Made by a program: the position numbers and the translations under genes. Of a stretch of 64,000 nucleotides of DNA, positions 23,838 through 34,806 are shown piece by piece. Source of the stretch: Cryptomeria japonica. Taxonomy: Eukaryota > Streptophyta > Pinopsida > Cupressales > Cupressaceae. Position 1 is the first letter of the stretch, and each line of letters begins with the position of its first letter. The notes beneath the pieces are model-generated. The model was not told the DNA's origin. It made no database searches and saw only the letters and a list, made by a program, of their open reading frames with translations. The stretch spans positions 649,854,468 to 649,918,467 of the forward strand of contig NC_081409.1 in assembly GCF_030272615.1 (NCBI RefSeq), written 5' to 3'.

Positions 23838-26403
23838 ATGGTTGAAACCCATTCCCAAAAATCTAGGAGAGAAACTAAAGAGGTTCAAGAGTCCGCAAAC
23901 ATGAGCTCCTATGAGTATGACAATGATATCTTTTTCAATTCTGATCATACTACATTACCTGACATGGATGCTTATAGAAACATTCCAAATGTTCAGCACA
24001 TGGACACTACAAACAACAATGATACACACAATGACAATATGGACAACTTTTCCATACATTCAGCAGAAGTGGAAGACACCATTATGAATTCTCATTTCAA
24101 TCGATTGGTTGAGGAAATAATAAGGAGAGATAGACAATATTTTCTACAAGTGATGACACAAAGTGGAACCAAGATCCCTTGATTTTGACATGTTTCAAAT
24201 AATGGAAAATCAACCTTTGCAACAACCTCTCTCCAACATGGATCAAAGGAGGCCTAATAGTGGAGGCAATAGAGGACCACATATGGTGCCTGAATCACCA
24301 TCATCTTTGTTTCAAAAACCAGAGGTCCCTTATGGTCAAGCATATGATACTCACCTTCGCAGACCATTATGGAAGTCTTATGCAGAGAAATATGCTCAAC
24401 CCCATACCAATGCTAAGGAACAACCACCAAAGCAATTGGATATTCAAAGGCATGCTCAAAATTTGGACACAAGGAAACCCCGTGTCAAATTTGGGGGCAA
24501 CACGCTAGAACAAACTCATGACATGCCTGTAGAGTATGGTATACATGGACAAAGTAGATATTTCATTCCTCAACATGACTCTATACCAAGTGGTCCATAT
24601 AAGCAACATCATTATAGACCTCCTCCATATGAACACGTGTATGATCAATATCATCCATATATGCAACATGCTCCTCCTCCAATTGGTGCCTCAAGCATGG
24701 GGTATGGTCCAAGAAGTCGATCTCCACATAAGAACAATTTGGAGCAACAAATCAGGGACTTACAAAAGAAAATGGAGGACATAAATACACCGAAGCCAAC
24801 ATACACAATGAGAGACATATGTCCTTATCCATTTGACAAGAGCATTCCAATGCCTCCATTTCCTACACAAATTGTGACACCTAAGTTTGATAAGTATAGA
24901 GGCAAAGGGGATCCTAAGGCACACATAAGATAGTTTTTCACAGCTTGCATTGAGGTAGTAGCAGAAGAGACATATTTGATGAGATTATTCCCACAGAGCT
25001 TAGGCGATCAAGCTATGGAATGGTTCTACCAACTTCCACCTGGAATTAAGTCATGGGGTGATCTAGCAGAGGCATTTATCCAACATTTCTCATACAACAT
25101 AGAGATAGACATATCAGTCACTACTTTGTGCAACACCAAACAAAGAGATGGAGAGTCTTTTTCATCATTTTTACAAAGATGGAGGAATCTAGCCAGCAGA
25201 TGCTCTTGTGAAATTCCACAAAAACAAATGGTAGAAATGTTCACCCAAAATGTTAACAAAGACATTGGTTATGACCTAAGAAAAGCTTGCTTATCCACCT
25301 TCAAGGACATCATTGAAAAAGGCTTAGCAACAGAAAAGGTCCTAATTGAGCAAGGCATTATCAAAATATTCAAAGAAAACAAAGAGGACTTTAAAGGAAA
25401 AGACAAGCCAAGATTTTGGAATAAAAACAAGAACACAGTCAATGATGGTGTTGTTGATGCCAATATAGTACGACCCAAAATCATTTTTTCAAGATCAAGC
25501 TCTACAAACAATCAAGTGAATACTCAAACAACTTCAAAGTCATGAAGGAAGTACACTTCATTGGGAGAACCACTAGAATCGGTTTTCAAGAAGCTAGTGG
25601 CAAACAAAATAATAACAATCCCAGATCTACCTCCATATGAACCAAATGTTAAACCAAATTGGTGGAATGATGATGAATATTGTGAATTTCATAAGAGCAA
25701 AGGTCATAAAACAACAAATTGTCATCGGTTGAAGAACATCATACAAGATCTTATTGATAGAGGTGACATTGAGATTGAAGGACACTCATCCAATCAAGAA
25801 CACGAGATGTTTAAGGAACCATTCCCAAAACATGACAAGGGAAAAGCTACAGCCACAGATGACCAAACCAACTATACCAGAGCGTCTTATAACTATGATT
25901 CAACTATCAATCACATCTCGATGGACAATTATGTCTCTACCATTATCATCAAGGACAAAATGCCTGAGAATTCTACCCAAAGACCCAAGATTGTCCTAAA
26001 AGGCATTGGATCTTCTTCTGAACCTACCTCTAAATGTAATGTTACAACCCATCGAGGTAAATTCACTTTGCAAGGTGCTCCAAATAAAAACACCACTTCC
26101 TCATCAACCAAACCTGAGTATGACCTTGTAGAACAGTTGGGGAAGATACCCGCGCTCATATCCATCCTTGAGCTCTTACGCATATCCCCCGCACATAAAG
26201 CTATTGTTGACAAAATCTTGAGAGACACTATTGTCCCCATTGATCTGAATGTGGACCAACTTCAAGCCATGGTGGGATACCTTTCCATTCCACACTCCCT
26301 TACATTCACAGAAGTCGATGATGCCTCCGTAAGCCAACTACATAATGCACCTTTACACATTGAAGCCTTCATACACAAACATCAAATAAAACAAGTCCTG
26401 ATA
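23838..26403 (+). pseudogene. Element B gag, ending at the protease start
   Basis: ATG 23838 (MVETHSQKSRRE) opens a frame of about 115 codons. A one-base change near 24180 then moves it to the frame that continues to 26403. The middle is Pro/His/Tyr/Gln-rich (24600-24700), with a predicted coiled coil at LEQQIRDLQKKMEDI. The capsid-like gag domain follows (about 24830-25330: MRLFPQSLGDQAMEWFYQLP; FIQHFSYNIEID; SFLQRWRNLA). A CEFHKSKGHKTTNC motif lies at about 25680. In-frame stops: TAG 24931 and TGA 25543, the latter at a likely Trp. The frame reaches a protease start (HKHQIKQVLI) and is cut there by element G at 26407. Confidence 0.82.
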
Positions 26404-26406
26404 GTG

Positions 26407-28033
26407 TGTAGGGGAAAAAGTGAGACTAGGTTAACATGCCCTAATCCTACCTTTTGACACACATTACGGAATACGAAAGAGCCTAGAGGTATCACACAAT
26501 TGGCTACTTCTTTTTGTGAAAGAGAGAGCCACAGGCTACCTATTAGGATTTCTAATCCTTTGTTGTAATTGAAAGATAAAATGATACAAGTTCAAGTCCT
26601 AATCCCAAAATGCATGTATGAACTAATAACAAGATTGTAGAATTGAGATTAAACAATGAATAGCTGTAAACACAAGGACGAAATAAGAATGCAGATGCAT
26701 ACCCGAAGTCAGAATCTGAGTGAAAATGTTCGAGACGGGGGCGCGGGCGCCACTGTCCTGATACTGTGCCGGAAACTGCTCCTAAAACTGCTATCTTGCA
26801 CTCTGGAAACTGTCGAAAATGCTGTCTGTCAGGAGGACTAGGGTGCCTAGCGCCCCTGTCCTGGCAGGACCAGGGCGCCCCACGCCCCTGTCCAGGTCTT
26901 TTGCTCTGCAATTTGGTGTGGAGTGCTGTCTCGACCTGCTTTTCCCGGATCTGTAACCTGCGACATCGTCCGAGTCCCGAAACCTGCACTTATATCTGAA
27001 AAGGGTGTGGGCGGCTATATAGGGTTTTGCCTTAGTAAAACCCCCGCTTCGGTGATTTCCACCTCCACGAATAGCCAAGTTGTATTGTAAAATGTCTTGT
27101 GTGTGCAAACCTTGTGTGTGTGCAAGATCCTAAAATGCGAGTGAGCAAACTAGAGCAACCTAGAAAGTAAACCCTAATTGCTTGTGAATGATAATGTAGA
27201 TGCTCTAAATCAAGATACAAAGTGATCTAAAGCATGAATAAGTGATGTATTGAAGCTTATGCAAAGACATGAAAACAACATGAAATCATACCCAACCCCC
27301 AAGGGAGGGGTACAAGCCAATCCTCAGTCGGTAATCTCCTATTGTTCTTCAATGTCTTCCAAGCCCTAAATGGATGAATGAAATTGATAAATGCTTGATA
27401 GAGGGATGTTGAATGTTGTTGAAGTCTTCAAAGATCTGCTCTTTCGCTGCATATGAGGTTCCTGAAAACAAAAATCAGATCCTTTCCAATGAAAAAAGAG
27501 AGCTCTTATGTATGAAACCCTAGGTCATAATTTCATCTTTTGCCCGACCTAGAGATTGAATTTCCTGCCAATTTCTTGGGGTTAAGCTTTATTTTATGAT
27601 TGGATTGTGCTCCTAAAATTTTGGGAAAAATGTCTGGGACCATGTGCACTCCGGGCGCCACAGTCCCGACAACTTTTCACCAAATTTTCAGCGCCGTCAG
27701 ATATGATGATTTTAGAGAGAATCTCGAAGTTACAGGTGAATTCGAGATGTTTTGACCCCCGAAACCAAGCCCCCAAGTTCAAAATAGGACTTAATTAGGG
27801 TTTTTGATTGAATGATGTATTGGAGGAATAAAATGAAAAGGGCACACTTTAACGAAAGGGCCCAACTTTATGATGTGGAGAATGGTGAAAATAGGACCTT
27901 AGACCTAATTAATTTGATTAATTAAGTGCTAAAGGAGAAATGCAATGCAAAATGTAAAATGCACCAAGGTGGGTGCTAAACTAGGTGTGAAATTGTACCA
28001 CCCTAGCAAGTGCGTACAATTTACGACGCTACA
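26407..28033 (-). repeat. 3' LTR of element G
   Basis: 1627 bp with perfect 5-bp terminal inverted ends (TGTAG...CTACA), directly after a polypurine tract. It interrupts the element B protease frame after QIKQVLI. It contains a TATATA at 27016-27021, about 1 kb from its start, and a GC-rich stretch near 26740-26960 with repeated GGGCGCC and CGCCCC. The first 30 bases resemble the start of the element A LTR. Confidence 0.8.
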
Positions 28034-28052
28034 TTTAGCCCCCACTTTAGCA
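28034..28052 (-). promoter_or_regulatory. Polypurine tract of element G
   Basis: On the minus strand it reads TGCTAAAGTGGGGGCTAAA, abutting the LTR TG. It is nearly the same as the tract of element A at 5123-5141. Confidence 0.8.
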
Positions 28053-28527
28053 GTCATATGAGTACTACGTGCATATGCAAGCTAAAGTATAGAAAAGTAA
28101 ACATCATTTGAAAAAGGATATATCCATACGTTGTCGGACGAAGCCCCCAGCGGTATCTGCAGTACACAGTTAGGAACCACACCCTACAAAACACACATTA
28201 GATCACAAAATCACCTAATGCTTACTAAGGAAAGTGATGAAATTTGTGAGTAGCTATATGCCCCCCCTGTTTCGACTTGCTTATTAGAGAGGTGAAACAG
28301 GGTAGCATGTTTACTTACGACAAATTGTGTAAGAGAGTATTGATGAGGGATGTTCACTGAAAAGGCTTCATCAGAGCACTTTTTGGAACATCCCGAGAGT
28401 AGGGGAATGAAAATATGATTCCTACGCAACAAACGGTTCGAAAATCGCATCTCCCAAACTCAAGTTATGATGAAATGAGTGATAGAGGAAAATTAGGGTT
28501 TTGAAAGTAAAGGTAAAGGAATGAAAG

Positions 28528-28533
28528 TATATA
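28528..28533 (+). promoter_or_regulatory. TATA box of the PMD gene in element G
   Basis: GTATATACC, 82 bp before the ATG at 28615. The PMD gene in element B has a TATA box at a matching distance on its own strand. Confidence 0.5.
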
Positions 28534-28614
28534 CCTTGAAAGTGACACTTGCATTTGTCACTTTGTTGATTTTGGAATACTGTTCATTGCAGCGGAGCCC
28601 ACATAGCCATCATC

Positions 28615-31041
28615 ATGCCTTCACGACGACCGGAGCGTCCCACGAGGATTGAGATCCTGCGACAAGCCGTGATCGACGACGAGCCACTGGACAAGGTGAG
28701 TTGACTGAATGTTGACTTTTGATTTTCTGCATTTGACTTTCTGTGATCATTTGCGGGCCCTGGAATCTGACCCTGGGTCCCACCCAGGCCACCATGGTCC
28801 CAATCAGGACTTGGCGAGAGATATCAGGGTTAGCATACGATGTTCGACAGTTTGCATGAATGATTTTGATGATTGAGTACTGATTATAGTTATGATTTTG
28901 TGTTGCAGGGTCTCCCATACATGAGAGAGCATACGGCGGGACAGATTCTTCGCAGTTTGCGAGATCAGATTCCCTGGCTGACTCAGGCAGAGAGAGACAC
29001 ATTGTCGATCGTGGGTTTATGGTATGCGATCCTCATGCCAGCCATTCGGTTCCATCCTGCGATGTCGATGGCATTGATGGAGCGATGGGATCTTGACACA
29101 TGCACATTCCATCTTCCAGTAGGGGAGCTGACGGTTATACTTGAGGATGTGTACCACATACTTCGTCTTCCTATCAGAGGAGCTACTATGACATACGCGA
29201 CCAATCGATCTGCGGAGGACCATCAGAGGGAGCAGGTATATTGCATAGGGAGAGTCATGCCGAGCAAGACGAGAGGTTGCATCATGGTCAGCTGGCTCTT
29301 ACATCCTACAGGAGAGGTGCCCCTTATGAGACGTCTTATGATCGCCATCATAGCACTAGCTGTCTGCCCTAACGGTTGAGGTATGCACATGCATGGGGGT
29401 CTCACATGGTGCATCAGAGCTATGGAGAGACACAGGAGAGTATATGCTTGGGGTCGGAGTATGCTTGCACATCTCTATCACGACCTTGAGGAGTATGTGT
29501 TTGGACAGGGCTGCAGCTTGATGACATGCACACTTCTGTAGGTGTGGATATTTGAGCACTTCACATGCACCAGGCCTGTCGGCTTTCCGATGAGTACAAC
29601 TAGCGAGCGACCTAGGGTGTTTGCTTATCCACTTACCAGCGAGTGGAGATTTGGAGATCTGCTATATTGGAGAGTGATTTTTGATAGATTGACAGCCGAG
29701 GTGACCGTATGGAGACCCTATCTGCGGATGCACAGATGGGATGGGATGGAGAGACAGTTAGCATGCCTATAGAGGAAACGCCTACTGTGGGGACGATATT
29801 CACATATCATAGTCCCATTCTACTTCGACCGAGTACGGAGGTAGTTCGGGCTAGAGCAGTGTGTTCCAGCTGATGTACCCATCTATACTCGACACTCACG
29901 AGTTCTTCCCAGACCTAGAGCAGTAGCGAGATCGACGATAGATGACATCGAGACTACAGATATAGAGGGATCTGATCAGGATGTAGTCACTGATTACTCT
30001 GCAGAGCCTGGAGTACAACGCAGGTATGTCTCATGGTTTATGAGATCATATCCAGGGCCTATCTTTCCACCAGATCACTCGACAGGCCATCCAGGCCCAT
30101 GGAGACATGGAGACCGAGATGAGGACCAGGGATCCAGGTCGGAGGAGCCAGAGGAGGGAGAGGGTCATGAAGAGGCAGGAGATCCTGATCCACCCACAGG
30201 AGATCAGCCTAGTGCCGAGGAGGAGGAGGAGGAGGAGGAGGACACATATAGAGATGAGGAGAACGAGGATGCAGGTGAGGATGTGGATGAGGACGAGGAT
30301 GAGGATGATGAGGAGGAGGAGGATAGAGATGATGAGGAGGGGTCAGATGCAGCTCCCCACCATTCAGGAGATGATACCATAGCCCTGGATCCTCCTCTTA
30401 TTCCCCAAAAGGGGGAACATGAGGCGATACGGAGACCTGTTTCTAGTACCATCCAGCCTACACCCATCGTGCATAGATTATTCAAGCGCGGGGAGCCTAG
30501 TAGTTCCCAGTCACAGATGCTACCATATCATGATCCCTACTGGCGTGAGGGAGATCTAGGTATAGTAGGTTTATATTGATTGATTAATGTTTTGATGATA
30601 TAGAATGGTACTAATACAAAAATCTGTTCAACTGCTACAACTAATGTGCAAGAGTGGCGTTCCCTGATTCAGCAAGCAGTGACAAACATTTCCACGATGG
30701 CACAAATCCCCAGTTCCTCACAGATTGCTTATAGGCCTCAGGGGAACGCGGGTCGGCATGAGGACTTGTTTTCCCCATTCTGAGTACAGGTGGACATATG
30801 GAGGGAGAGAGAGAGAGTTCTATCAGAGAACCTTCAGCGGGCACAGCGAGATCTAGCAGCAGCTCAGGCCGAGGCTACCTCCTATCGCGCGATCCTTATG
30901 GATAGGGATCGTAGGAGTTCCTCTCGGAGTCACTCACGGTCTATATCGTGCTACACATCTATGGGTCCACCTGCACGGCCAGATCAGGAGGGAGCATCTA
31001 GTCGTCACTCTCCAGCCACCAGCCCTAGGGATAGGAGATGA
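28615..31041 (+). pseudogene. Plant mobile domain (PMD) protein gene in element G, antisense to the element
   Basis: Exon 1 is 28615-28695 (27 codons, MPSRRPERPTRIEILRQAV...) and ends AAG|GTGAGT. The acceptor is TGTTGCAG|GG at 28908/28909; the intron is 213 bp, phase 0. Exon 2 keeps one frame to 30579 and contains the PMD signature: MERWDLDTCTFHLPVGELTV then LEDVYHILRLPI, and further on VWIFEHFTCTRPVG. A very acidic Glu/Asp tract (about 30210-30340) and a Ser/Gln stretch follow. A further part in the same frame (30604-31041) adds a helix with an Arg/Ser end (REREREV..., RSSSRSHSRS). Stops lie at 29377, 29539, 29770 and 29842, with TGA/TAG at about 30577-30603 and 30781; the last two may be introns. 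PMD proteins in plants act in silencing and genome stability and are often transposon-borne. What this copy did is unknown. Confidence 0.78.
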
Positions 31042-31101
31042 TTTTATGATGTAGGATAGGTCATATTTTGGATGTATAATGACCTATATTTGTATACGAT
31101 C

Positions 31102-31104
<3 letters not shown>

Positions 31105-31145
<41 letters not shown>
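31105..31145. repeat. (AT)n microsatellite
   Basis: About 20 AT units just downstream of the PMD gene in element G. Confidence 0.95.
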
Positions 31146-31148
<3 letters not shown>

Positions 31149-31555
31149 GCTTCTCTTTGTCTCAAATGTGTTATCTTTAATGCTTAAAACAATGTATATT
31201 TTGCTTTGATTAAATCTAATACATTTGGTAGGTGTACATGTATATTCAGGATTTAATTTCCATGTGATTGATTTCTCAATGCTCCATGATTAAATTGATA
31301 CATGTGTGACTTAATTAAAATATTTAATCAAGTACTACATTGATGATAGGGAAGAAATATGCATTAAGTCTAAGAATCATATAACTAATGTGATTTAATT
31401 TTGAACTTAAACACAACATGATACGATTCTACTTATCACATAGGACATTGCGAAATATGCTAGCATAATGGAAATGTAAATCTTTTACAATTTACATAAA
31501 TGAATTCAAGACAAACTATAAAGTAAAGAAACACGCTTGTCAAGAACGAAGCAAT

Positions 31556-32034
31556 ATAGATTAAATTCTACAAACAAAATTACCATCAAAGCATATGATG
31601 ATGAAGAGCGTTCATCCAAAGGCACAGTCACCTTGCCTCTCAGAGTTGGGCCAGTTACAAAAGATGTGGTTTGTCAAGTCCTAGACCTCGATCTCACATA
31701 CAACATACTCCTGGGACGCCCATGGATTCATGAAATGAACGCAGTCCCATCTACATATCATCGATGTATCAAGTTTCCACACAATGGAGTTGAAGTGACC
31801 TTCAAAGCGGATCCAAATCCATTCATATATTGCAACAATCTGCAACCTCGATCACAAATAACAATACCAGTCAATCAAGAGGCTATTCCATCTTCATCAT
31901 ACGTGGATCCAGAATCCTTGAAAGCTTCTACATCAAAACAAGCAGAGCACAAAGAAAATTTCAAGTTTAAAGACATGCGATGTGGTGAGTATATCTTTCA
32001 TCAAGTCCCACTATCTCCTAAGACATTCAGTTGA
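31556..32034 (+). pseudogene. Element B protease, C-terminal part
   Basis: After element G the retroviral-type aspartic protease resumes with KITIKAYDDEERSSKG, then VTLPLRVGP and the flap-to-C-terminal block LDLTYNILLGRPWIHEMNAV. A family-typical tail follows (CIKFPHNGVEVTFKADPNP). The catalytic D-G-G part that should follow QIKQVLI (26403) is missing. The frame ends at TGA 32032. Confidence 0.8.
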
Positions 32035-32055
32035 TAGGAACAATCTATAAACAAT

Positions 32056-33036
32056 CTGCAATGCCAAGGAATTGGGTGTGAACCACCTAGTGTTGTGGCT
32101 ACTAAGTTTGAATGCAAATCTCCTCTAGAGGTGCAAGCATCTATGGATATCAATAGTCCTAAGAGTGGTTCCAACCAAGAATCTATTGAGTGTATCGCCA
32201 GCCCTCTTGAGAACTCACATAGCCTTACCATTTCACCCACTCATTCCATTTCCACTCCACTTCTAGACTTGGATCAACAAGAATCACAAAAGCCCTTACT
32301 CATTGGGGATCAAAAATCAAGCTTTGAAAAGAAAAATCTACAAGTCAAAAATAAAGAAAATTCCTTTAGTCCAAATCAAAATCAAAAGCTATTGGACTCT
32401 GAAAAAATTAAAGTCAAAGATAAAAATCCTATGAAAGAAAAAGAGCAAGAGGTGATCTCCCCTAATATCAAAATAACTGGGGGCGAAAGTTATACAATTT
32501 TAAATAAAAAAGAATACTTGTTGATCCTAAGTCTGCATCATGCTATCCTACTTTCACTTCTTTTCACAATCATAAGCCTTCATAACTCATCCACTTGTTC
32601 CATACATCCTTTCCCTTCTGGCGATACATCATGGACCTTTAATGGAGCTTCCTTGAAGGACTTTGTTATCAAGGATGCCCAAACTTCTTTAAGTGACACG
32701 CATACGGGCTTATGTAGTCCACACACTAGTAATTCTATCTCAATTCCTTTATCAAGGAAGATAGTAACTCAAGCTACAAATTATTCAGTCAAGGAACATT
32801 GCAGTTACAATCATAACGTTAAGCCTCACACATTTAAGGTGGGTGACTTGGTTCTCAAAGAAAATCCTAAAAATCAGCAAGACAGAGAGAAGAAGGGCAA
32901 ATTCGAACCAAACTAGTTTGGTCCTTACATCATCACAACAACATATGGATCTGGTGCATATCAGCTGTCAACCACAGAGGGTGAAACTTTGGAGGATCCT
33001 ATCAATAGCATGCACCTTTGCAGGTTTTACACATAG
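32056..33036 (+). pseudogene. Element B fused linker and integrase C-terminal end
   Basis: One frame runs from about 32056 to the stop at 33034, with one TAG at 32914 replacing the Trp of the usual FEPNW(L/F)GP block. The first 240 codons (Ser/Lys/Glu-rich, with a hydrophobic segment LLILSLHHAILLSLLFTIIS that could span a membrane) match nothing I know. From about 32815 the sequence is the end of a Ty3/Gypsy integrase: KPHTFKVGDLVLKENPKN, then GPYIITTTYGSGAYQL and INSMHLCRFYT. Reverse transcriptase, RNase H and the integrase core should lie between protease and this point, so they have been deleted or replaced. Confidence 0.7.
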
Positions 33037-33049
33037 CTCTTCCGAGTAT

Positions 33050-33260
33050 CCTAATTCAAAAATACAAAAAAAAAATAAAAAAATCAAAAATACAAAAAAA
33101 AATCATAAAAACATAAAAAAATCGTTACTTGGTGAAAACCTGGCAAACAGGCGCCTTGTGACACCAAAAAAAAATTGAAAAAATTGAAAAACAGAAAAAC
33201 ATTTTCGTCCAACGGTGAAAACCACTTCGGTGGCACCCTGGGCAAGTACCATGGTGAAAA
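33050..33260 (+). repeat. A-rich tract and GGTGAAAACC repeats after pol
   Basis: A-rich runs at 33060-33120 and 33165-33205 surround a GGTGAAAACC module, repeated at about 33131, 33213 and 33251 with nearby GGCGCC or GGTGGCACC. Plant Tat-type elements often carry GTGAAAACC-type repeats behind pol. A role in RNA structure is possible but not shown. Confidence 0.6.
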
Positions 33261-34770
33261 TCAAGTCACCAGTGCCATGTGTAGAGACATTGCTCCTCCC
33301 TCCTTCAGGATTCCATTTCATCATTTCACTTTGCACACACTCACAACCTATTCATCTACAATAAAACTTACACATTCCTATCATGGCTTGTTATTGATCT
33401 GCCCAAGATTGGTTAGCCATTCATAATAACCCCCTTTTCACCCTTTCCATCCATAATAAATCAGCTCCTATCTGTGGCTAAGGCAAATCCTACGTCTAGT
33501 GATGGGTGTGGAACTGAGAGCATCACATGTTTCGAGGAGTACAGTTTCTTCCAATTTCCTTCAGTCTATCTGCACACAATCCGCAATAAAGCAACATCTG
33601 CATCACCAATCCGTAATAAAGTTTTGTCTTCTCCGCAATAAAGTATCAGTTTCATGGATTCAATCAGTTTCAGATAAGACATAGCAGCAACAATGGGCTT
33701 CAACAAATCAAATCTTTCAACAGACTCAGACAACATATGGTTCAGTGCTATCTATCCTTTCTGTGAAAGTAAACATTGTGACCACAATCAAATAAGACTT
33801 ATACAAGTGACAAGAGACACTAAGCTTGAGGACTACAGTGGATGTTGGTGTCAAGTCTTGGTTTTCTTTTGATTTTATCTTTTTGGTGACATGTCTTTTA
33901 GCTTTTCCAGGATGTCTCTGACTAGAGATTCTATCTCTAGGATGTCTTTAACTAGAAAGGCGAGGATGGGTTATCGTCACCTATTTTTCTTTTGCTGTTT
34001 GTGGATTGTCTTTAAGTAATGCTATGATTTGTCCAAGGATATGAGGACGTTGTGAGTCTAGTATGAACTGGGGCATTCCTTGTTTGTGACTGTCTTATCT
34101 CCATGCAAACAGGTACAATGATTTTCTGGGTCGAACATATGCCTTGATTGTCATAACCTACTTGCCATAATAAAGCTCAATGATGATAACACACAAGAAG
34201 CTCTTTTCACTTTCATATCTTCTATCTTCCATCCTCATTTCTTGATCGACCTCCATCGTCCTTCTTGAGTCCGTGTAGCCTGCTATCACATGACTGAGTA
34301 TAATGACACACCAAAAAATATCCGCATTTCATGTAGTTGCACCTGCATTATCACATATTAAGCATTTCATACATACATATAGATATCACAACTGCATCAC
34401 ATCCTACATACCACACATGTTAGCACATCTTACATTTTCATCATGTAAATAGTTCTTTGCATTATCATATTCATCTGCATTTCATACATTCACATTTGCA
34501 TTGACATAACATATTAAAAATATAAAATAACAAAAATATTGCATTCCATCATGTACATATTTGCATCCATATCATAAGCATCACATAAGAACATCTCATC
34601 ACATAGGTACACATGCATATAGATGCCGCAAGGATGAATCATCTCATATATATATTAAAATCATAAGTGTCATGATACAATGATGTCAAAATCATATGGC
34701 TACAATCACCCGCAGGTGTCTACATCATCATAAAAAATGGTACAAAACTGATACAGAGGAACCCACTGAT
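33261..34770 (+). other. Element B region between pol and the antisense gene, no gene seen
   Basis: No credible reading frame. From about 34300 to 34740 the sequence is simple and rich in CAT, ACA and TATC words. On the minus strand this would be the 3' side of the PMD gene, but no PMD coding is recognisable there. Confidence 0.5.
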
Positions 34771-34806
34771 CACTCCTACTAGCACTGCCACTAGCGATAA
34801 TCCTAT

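Larger units (their letters stand above)
26407..31555 (-). mobile_element. Element G: 5'-truncated reverse LTR element with an antisense PMD gene
   Basis: On the minus strand a polypurine tract (28052-28034) is followed by an LTR starting TGTAGC at 28033 and ending CTACA at 26407. The part retained upstream in element orientation is the region between pol and the 3' LTR, which holds a PMD gene on the plus strand. No pol and no 5' LTR remain. Element B protease coding resumes at about 31556, and about 25 codons around the protease active site are missing. A deletion therefore removed the left part of G and some of its target. The exact right boundary is uncertain by some tens of bases. Confidence 0.75.

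Noticed and set aside
26552-27108. GC-rich open frames in the element G LTR
   Set aside because: They overlap on both strands, match no domain and lie inside an LTR.
30204-30485. Poly-Ser minus-strand frame
   Set aside because: It is the complement of the acidic GAG/GAT tract of the PMD gene.
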